Part shown: positions 12,101 to 24,100 of the stretch, piece after piece
Position numbering within the stretch: the first letter of the stretch is position 1
Layout: each line of letters starts with the position of its first letter
From: Juglans regia
Lineage: Eukaryota > Streptophyta > Magnoliopsida > Fagales > Juglandaceae
Length of the DNA stretch: 64,000 nt
Direction of reading: 5' to 3'
Assembly (NCBI RefSeq): GCF_001411555.2
Contig: NC_049909.1
Location: 10,609,485 to 10,673,484, forward strand
Program-made: the position numbers and the translations under genes
The notes under the pieces: generated by a model
Told to the model about the DNA's origin: nothing
What the model saw: only the letters and a program-made list of their open reading frames with translations
Databases searched by the model: none

Positions 12101-15100
12101 CTCAGAGAAGGAATCCCAACCACGGCACACAGACTTTCGGTACCCACAATTATGCTGCAAAGTGACCAAGCCCAAAGAGAAAAACTCACGAACTGCTGGT
12201 GAAGACAGAAAAAATAAACAGAGAACGAGAAAGGGGACAATGGCTCACCTTCGAAGAACCAGACTGTTGAGACCCACGGAACCAGAAGCACGAGCCAAGG
12301 TGAACCAAAAGTCTGCGCAAGAGAGAGGGTCTGAGTAGTTCGAAATTGTGGTGAAGGAAACACTTCAAGTGCGGAACCTAAATAAAAACTGTGGAGACGT
12401 GTGGGGAGCAGTTACACGGAAATGAAAGATTTGCGGAATGCAGAGCAGGGGAACTCAGTGGAGAAGAGAAACAGTGCAGGAGCAAAAAGGGAAAATTTAA
12501 TCCCTCCCAAAACGACGCCGTCCGCCTCACAACAGGTGCTCGTGGGCTAGCTCCATGCATCCGGGCTGACTTCAAAAGGCTGGGCCTAGAGCCCGGGTAT
12601 TACATTCTTCCCCCCTTATAAAAATTTCGTCCTCGGAATTTGTCACGAGCTATTAGGATCGTCGTCGAACAACTGTGGGTACTTGACTTGCATTTCCTCT
12701 TCTAATTCCCAAGAGGCTTCACTGATAGCATGATTATTCCATACCACTTTAACCAATGGAATAGTTCGATTTCGTAACACTTGTTCTTTTTTCTCTACAA
12801 TCCACACCGGCTCTTCTGTATAAGTCAGATCTTCCTGAAATTGAAGAGGCTCGTAATCAATAACGTGGGTGGGGCTACTCTGTGTACACCTGAGAGTGCA
12901 GGTGGTAGGGCTACTCTGTAAGCCACTGGTCCAATCCGATCAAGAATCTCAAATGGTCCGATGTACCTAGGGCTCAACTTACCCTTCTTTCGAAACCTCA
13001 TAATCCCTCTCATGGGTGCAATCCTCAAGAATACCTTATCCCCAACTTCAAACTCTAATTGGCGATGACGGTTATCTGCATAGCTCTTCTATCGACTCTG
13101 AGCTGCTCTCATTCTAGCTCGAATGGTTTCAATATTCTCTGTTGTCTTCTGTATGATTTATGGACCCAAAATTTGTCTTTCACCCACTTCGTCCCAATAT
13201 AAAGGAGATCTACACTTCCTACCGTAAAGTGCTTCATAAGGTGCCATCTCAATGCTAGCCTGGTAACTGTTATTATAAGCAAACTCGACCAAAGGCAAGT
13301 GTCGAATCCAAGTTCCCTTAAAATCCAGCATACATGCTCTCAACATGTCTTCCAAAATTTGAATGGTCCTTTCCGACTGACCATCTGTTTGTGGGTGAAA
13401 CGTCGTGCTGAAATTTAACTTAGTGCCCATGGCCTCTTGTAAGCTTCGCCAAAATTTCGAAGTGAAATGCGGATCTCTATCTGACACAATGGACACAGGT
13501 ACCCCATGCAACCTCATGATTTCCTGTATATATAGCTCGGCTAGTTTCTCCAACTTATAAGAAACTTTGATAGGTACAAAATGAGCTATCTTCGTCAAAC
13601 GGCCTACTATCACCCAAATTGCATCTTGTCTTGTCAGTTTCCATGGTAAGCCTGTAACAAAATCCATAGAAATATGCTCCCATTTCCATTCTGGAATCTG
13701 AAGTGGTTGCAATAACCCTGCTGGTCTTTGGTGTTCTACTTTCACCTGTTGGCAAGTTAGGCACTGCACCACAAATTGAGCAATCTCTCTCTTCATGCCC
13801 TCCCACCAAAAAGACTTTCAAATCTCGATACACTTTTGTACTACCTGGGTGAACTATGTAAGGGGAGCGGTGCGCTTCTTCGAGGATAAGTCTTTTTATT
13901 ACAACACTGTCCGGCACACAACATCTATTTCCAAACCTTAACACTCCATCTTCAGAAACATTAAACTCAGGTTTGTCCCCTTTATCTACTTCTTCGATTA
14001 ATCTCGCCAACTTAGAATCTTCTTTTTGGGCGAGCTTAATTCTGTCTATCAAAGCTGGTTGAACTATTAAACTAGCTATCAATGCCTGCTGGTCACCCAC
14101 AACCACTTCAATAGTAGCTCTTTCCAAGTCCATTAATAAGTGGGGCTGAGTGGTAAGAGTTATAATTACTGGTTCCACTAGCTTCCTGCTAAGTGCATCA
14201 GCTACAACATTAGCTTTGCCTGGATGGTAGTTAATGTTGCAGTCATAATCCTTGACTAGTTCGAGCCATCTCCTCTGCCTCATATTCAGTTCTTTCTGAG
14301 TGAAGAAGTACTTCAAACTCTTGTGATCCGTGTAGATTTCGCACCTTTCACCATATAAATAATGTCTCCAAATTTTAAGTGCAAAGACAACGGCGGCCAA
14401 CTCCAAATCATGTGTGGGGTAATTTTGCTCATATGTCTTCAATTGCCGAGAAGCGTAAGCTATTACTTTCCCATGCTACATCAAAACACACCCCAAACCC
14501 AATCGTGAAACGTCACTATAAACCACAAATCCTCCTCTTTCGCTAGGGACTGTCGAAACTGGAGCTGTCACCAATCTCTTCTTCAGTTCCTGGAAACTTT
14601 CCTCACATTTTTCAGTCCATACATACTTGTTATTCTTCCTAGTAAGGGCGGTAAGGGGAACCGTTATTTTTGAGAAATTGTCTATAAATCGACGGTAATA
14701 ACCAGCCGAACCCAAGAAACTCCTAACTTCATGCACATTGGTTGGTTGAGTCCAGTTAACTATTGCTTCAATTTTCCCAGGGTCTACTGAAATACCATCC
14801 CTTGAGACTACATGTCCCAAAAATGCAATAGACTCAAGCCAAAATTCACAATTCTTCAACTTAGCAAATAATTTCTTGTCACTGAGTGTCCCTAGTACTT
14901 GTCTTAGATGGTCTTCGTGTTCAGCTTTGCACTTGGAGTAGATTAATATATCATCAATAAACACCACTACAAATTTATCCAAGAACTCACGAAATACTCG
15001 ATTCATCAAATCCATAAATACTGCTGGGGCGTTGGTTAAACCAAAAGGCATGACTAAAAATTCATAATGGACGTACCTGGTTCTGAAAGTTGTCTTAGGC

Positions 15101-18100
15101 ACATCCTCAGCCTTGATCTTTAATTGATGATAACCCAATCTAAGATCAATTTTAGAGAACACCTGTGCACCTTGCAACTAATCAAATAAATCATCGATGC
15201 GGGGCAACGGATATTTATTCAGTTTCCTGTAGTCTATACACATCCTCATTGTCCCATCTTTCTTCTTCACAAACAAAACTGGAGCTCCCTAAGGTGACAC
15301 ACTAGGTCTGATGAAACCTTTGTCTAATAAGTCTTGCAACTGTTCTTTGAGCTCGGCTAACTCTGATGGCGCCATTCGATAAGGGGCTTTGGAAAGAGGC
15401 GTCGTGCCTAAGGTTAATTCAATAGCAAACTCTACTTCCCGCTCAAGCGGTAATCCAGACAAGTCTTCAGGAAAGAGTTCCGGATATTCCCTCACAATAG
15501 GAATCTCTTCTAGCTTCAATTCTTCTTTTGGTTCATCCACCACAAAAGCCAAATACCCTTGACACCCATCACGTAATAACTTGTCAACCGGAAAAGCAGA
15601 AATAACTGATGGAGGGGAATGCACCCTGGAACCCATAAACCGAAGTTCCTCTTCTTCCGGGAACTTGAACACCACTTCCCTTTTAAAACAATCAATACTA
15701 GCATAACTGGAAGTAACCAATCCATTCCCAAAATCACATCAAACCCAAACATAGGAAAGACTATCAGATTAGCTGGCATTTCCTTTCCGCTAATAGTTAT
15801 TGGACACTTGAGTATGATCTTATTACAAGTCACTATATCACCAGTTGGGGTAAAGACCCTCAAATTGTAGTCCATCTCACTAGCAATAATGGGGCACAAC
15901 TTAACATAATCCATTGAAATAAAGGAGTGGGTAGCCCCCGAGTCAAATAAAACAATAGCCTTATTGAGGAATAAGGGAACAATTCCTGGTTACGTCATAT
16001 AATCCAAAGAGATAATAAGATAAATAATCCTTAATTCTCATCATAAAAAAAAAATGTTAAGGGACAGTCAGAAAATTATACCTGTGATGACATCATCCTT
16101 GTCCTCAGCTTCTCCCGGTGTCAAAGCAAACACACGTGCTAGTACAGTCCTATGTTGATTGTTGCCTTGGTTATTCGGCCTAAAGTTTTGAGCTGGGTTG
16201 GGCCTTCTGTTGTTCACCTCAAGCAATGGACATTCTCTAATGAAATGCCCATCTTTACCGCATTTGAAACATGATCCCACTTCCTTTCCGCACTCTCCAT
16301 GGTGTATGCGATCACAGAACTTACAGGGGTTAGAGGTATGATTTCCCTGTATCTGTCTCTGACTTGAACTGCTCCCCTCATTTCTCCCTTTCCATTGCCC
16401 TTGATCCGAACTAGGGAATCCTTGTGGAGCAGCTCTCTTCCTCTTATCTTGCAATTCAGCACCCCTCTTGAGATTCTGCTCAACTAGCATCGCTTTGTGT
16501 ACTAATTCTGAAAAATTCTGAATCTGAAATATCATCACCCGTTCATAAATCATGTAGTTCAAACCTTCCTCAAACTTCCTAGTCTTTTTCTCCTCATCAG
16601 GAATCAAGTATGTGGCGAAACGTGATAATTCCGCAAACCTTGCAGCATACTGGCGCACAGTCATGGTCCCTTGCACCAAGTGAACTCTCGAGCCCTTGCT
16701 TCCCTATCAGCCTTAGGGAAAAATCGATCAAAGAAATTCTGCTTGAATTGAGCCCAAACAATTAACCCAGTCCCCTCAGTTTCCCTAATAACTTTCTCAG
16801 AATTCCACCATCTCTTTGCTTCTCCAGATAGTTTGAAAGCTGCGAACCTGACTTTTTGCTGATCGGTGCACTCCAAAACACCAAATATTTCTTCAATGTC
16901 TTGTATCCAATCTTCCGCAGCGTTCGCATTACCTCTTCCATCAAAGATGGAAGGATGCGTTCGATCAAATTGTTCAAACGTGCAACCCCCACCGTTGTCG
17001 TTTTCGTTCAAATCTTCAAGGGTTCGAACTTGACGATGAGCAGCCATCCTGAAAGTTTAAACTTGGTGAAACGTTCTAAAATAATAGAAAACAAAAATAC
17101 CGGGTAAATAGAATAAAATAAGAAGATAAATAAAATATGCATATAAACACCTATATATATATATAAAAAAATCAGATAACTACGTAAATCTGACATCACT
17201 TAATACACACGTATATCACTAGAATCTATAACCTCAGAGTTCCAAATTCAATTCCTAACATCAGCCAAATCTAAAACCTCAAATCTCATCAAAATCAATC
17301 ATAAGGTTCTTCGAACTCAAACTTAAACATCTACATGACTATCCTTATAATCCTCCAGTTCCTATAGTTTCACATCTAATGAACCCACAGATATCTAAAC
17401 CTCCAAGGTCTACAGTATGCAGAATTCAAACCTGTCTCTGATACCAACTGTAACGCCTCGGTCCTGCACTGGTCGGAGAGTTACTTCCTAGCACTTAAAC
17501 TCACATTCCAACAATATAAAAATAGACTCCAAATTCCCAATATCATTTAGAAAATTTGATTCAATCTAATTTCCTTAATATAACCAATTTTCCAAAATGC
17601 CAAGTAATCACAACACAATAAAATTTCTTAATAAAATTTGACAATACTCATAAAAAACTTCCTATGCTTGAACCACTACACTTAAATCATCTCACCCAAT
17701 GCCTAATAATCTTGATCCTCAGCTGAACCATCATAATATCTGAAAAATATTGTGGAGATAAGGGGTGAGTTATCAACAACTCAGTAAGCAGAGAGCATAT
17801 ACTAGCATGTAAACATGAGCATTTATAACATTTGATAAGCAGAACAAAACATTTACTTTCAGAAGGTAGAAACAAAACTTTGTACAAAAACATTAGAGCG
17901 AAATTTCCATGAAAAATAAACTTATTCCAAAAAGAAAATCCGTTGGCATTTCTAAACTGAAACATTATAATCATATCATCGTTTAGTATCACATCGGGAC
18001 AATATCATGTTTAACCCCTGTGGTAGGGTTATAAACCACCATTATACCCGTGGCTGGGCCATATTCCATGTTTCACCCCGTGGTAGGGTTATAAACCACC

Positions 18101-21100
18101 ATTATACCCGTGGCTGGGCTTTAATAGAAACAGAACGGAACATCAATGGAACCAGATCACATTCAAATACAGAATTAGAACTTCATGCCAAGGTTTTCAG
18201 ATGACACATCATATCAAAACAAAATACTGAATAGTTTCAGATCATTTCACATGTTCGAAATAAACAGAGTCCAAAACATCTTCATTTATTTATAGCAAAA
18301 ACTTTTAGATTTTTCATATTCGCTCCTTTTGCATAGTTCAGAAACAGAATGCGCAAAACTAGCTCATGCCTACACCAGTCATGACAGAAAAATACTTTCT
18401 CTTATAGAATTTATGCATATGCAGAACAAACATCTGAGGTCGTTTTTAGATTTCTTTTCAAAAATAAACATGAATATTTTCAAAGTCAACCTCATTTTAT
18501 TTCTTTTATGCAAAACCAGTATATGAACCCCGCTTACCTGACTTCTTCGTATTATCAACACCTTGAGCCGGAACTCTAATAGTAACACCACCTAAACAAA
18601 AAGAACATATATCCAACCTTTAACAACCAATCTAGTAGGCTGCTATTTATTGAGTAATAAATCAACACAGTCCTTTCACAGCTCAATAACTATCCTAACA
18701 ATTAAACCCGAACAACTCTCTCTTCAAACCATTCGCATTTAAAACCCAAAACAGCCACCACCTTCTATTAACACCAAACCAACTATAATTATTTCCAAAA
18801 CCAACAACAGTAACTCCAATAATTAAAACATAACCCAACCCAAACTTCACTTCCAACCTTCGAATAAAACAATTTCAGTGCACGCATCAATACTCTAATC
18901 ATTCAACAATTCAAAACTTGCACGAAAGTTCAATACAACTAGTTCCAAAACACCCATCATTTTACACCAAAAAGTCTCAAATAAAAATTCCAAAACAGTC
19001 TCACAAATCATCCAAAATTATACTCCTCAACATCCATAATTCCAGCACACTCCACTGCTCCAACAAATAATACATCAACCCAAAAATAAAAGTCACAAAA
19101 TCTTCTTCTAAAAAGAAACTAGTGGTCTGCGCAAAGGGGAATTTATGACTAAGTGTAATGCACGGCCAAACAAAGCAGCATGTGTGTGTGCGATAGACAA
19201 ACCGAAGGAAAGAAATAAAATGATTTATGGAATGTGTAACAGCAAGTAAGAATTAAGAGAAACTAAGGATTTAATGGGTGGGCGGAAGTTACCGAAAATA
19301 ATCTCAAGAACTCAGAGAAGGAATCCCAACCACGGCACACAGACTTTCGGTACCCACAATTATGCTGCAAAGTGACCAAACCCAAAGGGAAAAACTCACG
19401 AACTGCTGGTGAAGACAGAAAAAATAAACAGAGAACGAGAGAGGGGACAATGGCTCACCTTCGAAGAACCAGACTGTCGAGACCCACGGAACCAGAAGCA
19501 CCAGCCAAGGTGAACCAAAAGTTGCGCAAGAGAGAGGGTCTGAGTAGTTCGAAATTGTGGTGAAGGAAACACTTCAAGTGCGGAACCGAAATAAAAACCG
19601 TGGAGACATGTGGGGAGCAGTTACACGGAAATGAAAGATTTGCGGAATGCAGAGCAAGGGAACTCAGTGGAGAAGAGAAACAGTGTAGGAGCAAAAAGGG
19701 AAAATTTAATCCCTACCAAAACGACGCCGTCCGCCTCACAATAGGTGCTCGTGGGCTGGCTCCATGCATCCGGGCTGACTTCAAACAGGCTGGGCCTAGA
19801 GCCCGGGTATTACATGCTGAAGCCTAGCCTTCAAGAGAAAACGATGTCGTTTTGGGTAAGCTACCTATCTTTCAAAATTTTTCATGACCCCAACAGTTAT
19901 TGCTCTTATCTCTTCCCATTCTGTTTTTTTTTTCACACCCCCGAATCCCTCTCCACCTTGAGTTCCACCTCCCCATGCCTCTGTTACCTTTTTTTCTTTC
20001 TCCTTTGTAAGTTCTCTCTCAAGCTCTCGGTTCTCTCTCTCAGAGTCTCTCTCGTTTCAATGCACACCTACATGCAGTCACCATTACCTGGGTCTTCACG
20101 CACTGCTACAACACCGCCAACCTCCCTACATGACCGTTCTCCACTCTCATGCACCATCATCAGCAATAGACGGCGCCGGACATCAAGACTCCGCTGTTGG
20201 AAGCAGCCCCATTGCACTCCTTACAAGAGTCGCACATGCAACCACCGTAAGCAACCCCAAAGTACAACTCCTCCTCCAACATTTCCCGTGAATCAGCCAC
20301 CCCCACGCATGTTCAACAGCTTTAAGCCACCACGTCGTAACCTCCTCTCTGAATTCACCACTGTGCCAACCACCGAAACCTTGGACGAGTGTGCCTTGTT
20401 GCACCATGCCGAAATAGGGGAGGTATTTCCCCACTGTAAGACACTGCAACCACCCCCACAGTGAACTCCATCACGTTGAGACCCCGTAGAAAATGCAGGT
20501 GAAAACTTCCCGTCACCCCCCTGTCTGCCGCACGCCACCTTAGTCTCACGGTGAGCTGCATCTCTCTCTCTCTCACACACACACAAGCTTGGCTTGCTCA
20601 TCCCGTTACCTCTCTCTCTCTCTCATCACCTGGTTTCTCTCTCATCACCCTCTCTCTCTTAGTGCTTCGCCTCCAAGCTCGCCGGCGATTTCATCTCAGT
20701 TGTTCATCTCCGTCAGAACCAGCTCCGAGTCCCTATTGCAATTGATCCATCTCTCTCTTGGTGAGCTTAGTTTTTACGTATGTTATGGCCGATTATTTTC
20801 TGTTTCAGAAACTTTGTCTATGATTTTTTTAACTTCCCATTTTATTTCCTAAAACATCCATTTAGGTGAGTTTTATATTTATATGTCTAGTGCTCATTTT
20901 ATGAGAGTATTATATATATATAAATATATATATATATATTTAAAAATAAGAATTTTTTAAGTGAACAGTAAGTACAAAATATTTTTGATTTAACCGAAAT
21001 TATGATTTTTCTACTTATAATGATTTTGATATAATTATGTTATTTAGCTTTATATTTTATAGTTAGACCTCATTAGTAATTGAGTTAGAATTTATACTTT

Positions 21101-24100
21101 AGTAAGAGATTAAGTTGGATATTGAGGAATTTGGGAAGTGATGATATATGTAGGGATTGAGAATTTAGTTTTTTGAGGAATAAAAATAGGTTATTTTAGC
21201 ATCTTAGGCTTAAATATTGAAATACATGTTCGATTTCAAAATTACGGGAATTACGTGATTTTTTTTTATAGGTGACGATTAATATTTGTTCGAAATTATT
21301 GAGAAAATTTTCGAAAGGCTAAGAAGTCTAGGTAAGCGGGGTTCATATACTAGTTTTGCATAAAAGAAATGAAATGAGGTTGACTTTGAAAATATGCATG
21401 TTTGTTTTTGAAAAGAAATCTGAAAACGACCTTAGATGTTTGTTCTGCATATGCATAAATTCTATATAAGAGAAAGTATTTTATGTCATTACTGATATAG
21501 ACATGAGCTAATTTTGTGCATTTTGTTGCTGAATTATGCAAAAAGAATGAATATGAAAATCTAAAAGTTTTTGCTATGAATAAATGAAGATGTTTTGATT
21601 CTATTTATTTCGAACATGTGAAATGATCTGAAACTACTCAGTATTTTGTTTTGATATGATGTATCATCTGAAAAACTTGGCATGAAGTTCTAATTCTGTA
21701 TCTGAATGTGATCTGGTTCCGATGATGTTCCGTTCTGTTTCTGTTAAGGTTCAGTCACGGGTATAATGGTGGTTTATAATCCTACTACGAGGGTGAAACA
21801 TGGTATACGACCCAACCATGGGTATAATGGTGGCTTATAACCCTTCCACGGTGGTTAAACATGGCATTTGTCCCGATGCGATGCTATGAGATAATATGAA
21901 TATAATGTTTCAGTTTGGATATGCTAAAGAATTTTCTTTTTAGGTAACAAGTTTGTTTTTCTGAAAATTTCGCTCTGATATTTTGTACCAAGTTTTGTTT
22001 ATGGATTCTGAAAGTAAATTTGTTATTTCTGCATTCTGAAAGTAAATTTGTTATTTCTGCATTTTGAAAGTAAATTTGTTATTTCTGCATTCTGAACGTA
22101 AATGTTTTGTTCTGCATACTGAACTTTATAAATGCTCATGTTTACATGCTAGTATATGCTCTCTGCTTACTGAGTTGTTGATAACTCATCCCTTATCACT
22201 ACAATATTTTTCAGATATTTTGATGGTTCAGCTGAGGATCAAGACTATGAGGCATTGGGTGAAATGATTTAAGTATAGTGGATTAAGCATAGGAAGTTTT
22301 TATGAGTATTATCGATTTTTATTAAGAAATTTTATTGTGTTATGATGACTTGGCATTTTGGAAAATTGGTTATATTGAGGAAATCAGATTGAATCGAATT
22401 TTCTTTATGATGTTGGGAATTTGGAGTCTTTTTTTTATATTGTTGAAATGTGAGTTTAAGTGTTAGGAAATAACTCTCCGACCCGTGCAGGACCGGGGCG
22501 TTACACGTTTTGCTCAAGCAATTACAACATAGGTGTATCTAAAAATTAGGAGCATCTTGTCCTTTTCATACAAAATATCTGAAGAGCCAAGCAGTCATTC
22601 GTGCCAAGTAATTCAAATCACAACCACTTCAGGTAAATCTACTCCCATTCATTAACATAGCCTTAAAGGAGAATCATCCATGTTTATTTGATTTAATGGC
22701 TTGTCTACACAACAATGGTATCCATAAACCCCCTCTATCTGGGTGAAGCAGCCCAAGTTAATTTCACCAGCTAAACTAGAGGGATTGAGAATTACCCCAT
22801 TTCTTACCCACAATCAAGTCTAAATGCCCTCATTTTAGTAATCACGAAGAATGTCGCATACCCAAAAAATAACAAGTAGGATAGATCACACACCTTCAGT
22901 TGGATTTGACAGAGTTTCAGACAACAATTTTGATGTATCAACTTCCCGCAAAGCACTGCAGCTTATATAGGCACACAATCTCCTACTAGATTTAAACCAT
23001 GGAGATTCCAAAATAATACTCTTAATGGCATTGTTTGAACAAAACAAACAAGACAGTGATAGGTCCCAAATGTATAGAACAGAAAATATTAAAGAAAAAC
23101 TGTATTCTCTTCGGGTGAGAATGTACCACAATTTGACTCAACAATCATTGATGCTTCATTAATAATTCTCCTCTGCTTAAATAGCAGAATTACACCGAAA
23201 TAAAAGGAAACAATAAACAGACTTGCGGACTGACTTGCGGAACAATAATGGAAAGACGCGGACTGACTTGCGGACTAAGAACCGAAACTGCAGCTCACAA
23301 AACAGAGCCTAAAACAGAATAAAAACAGAGCGTAAAAATAGAAAGCTTAAACATAGAGTGACACTAACGGAAATCCTCCGCTTCGTGCGTTTGTGCGGAC
23401 GCCATGCGCGCTTCATGCGTATAAGCTCGCTGACCAGTTATGCATGCTACGCTCGTGCGCAATTCATGCGCGCCTCATGCGTATATGCTCACGGACCCAG
23501 TCTTGCTCATTGACCCAGTCACGCTGCATGCCATCTTCCGTATCAGATTATCCCAAATATTTGGGATTTGGTTTACGAAGTCTTGTGGAACGACGTGGTC
23601 TATCATTACTCCCCCCAACAAGCGGATCCTTGTCCTCAAGGTCCAGATGCGGGAACATTTCCTTTAGCTTGGCCGTTGATTCCCACGTTGCTTCTTCGGG
23701 TGGAAGGTGTTTCCATTGCACCAAGCCTTCTTCAACCATTTGAGTCCCTTGCTTGAGCCATCGGTAGTCTAAAATAGTTTGAGGTTCTAAGATGACTACC
23801 CCCTCGTCGGAGAAAGGTGGTAACTCAACTCGTTTAGCTTCAGCCCCCTCTGGTTTGAGGTCTTCATTAAACTGGTAGCTTTTAAGTAGCGATACATGAA
23901 ACACTGGATGAATGCGTGCTTCCTCCGGCAACTTTAATTTATATGCAACTGGCCCAATTTTTTCGAGAATTTGATAGGGTCCGAAAAAACGGCTAGCCAG
24001 TTTTTGGTGGACCCGTTTAAAGACCGTTTGCTGGCGATATGGATGTAGCTTCAACAGCACCCAGTCGCCGATATTGAACATAATGTCCCTTCTTTTTTTA

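Larger units (their letters stand above)
10237..19814 (-). mobile_element. Element B: full-length Ty3/gypsy chromovirus (Tekay/Del-like), nested in LTR D
   Basis: The element is 9578 bp with two LTRs (10237-12604, 17449-19814) and a 4.84-kb interior. It has a tRNA-iMet primer site, a purine tract, and Gag, protease, RT, RNase H, integrase and a C-terminal chromodomain in order. The flanks repeat TGCTGA (10231-10236 and 19815-19820), a 5- or 6-bp target duplication depending on where the LTR end is set. The coding region is broken by several stops and frameshifts, so it is not autonomous. Clade is inferred from the chromodomain ([16 protein letters not shown]) and long LTRs. Confidence 0.92.

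Noticed and set aside
20045..20600. S/P/T-rich frames that look like a small gene after element B
   Set aside because: The region is the leader tract of solo LTR D; similar tracts occur in G and I without frame conservation.
23393..23756. Frames on the plus strand over 23393-23756 and 28348-28593
   Set aside because: They are antisense shadows of the element E LTRs and Pol end.
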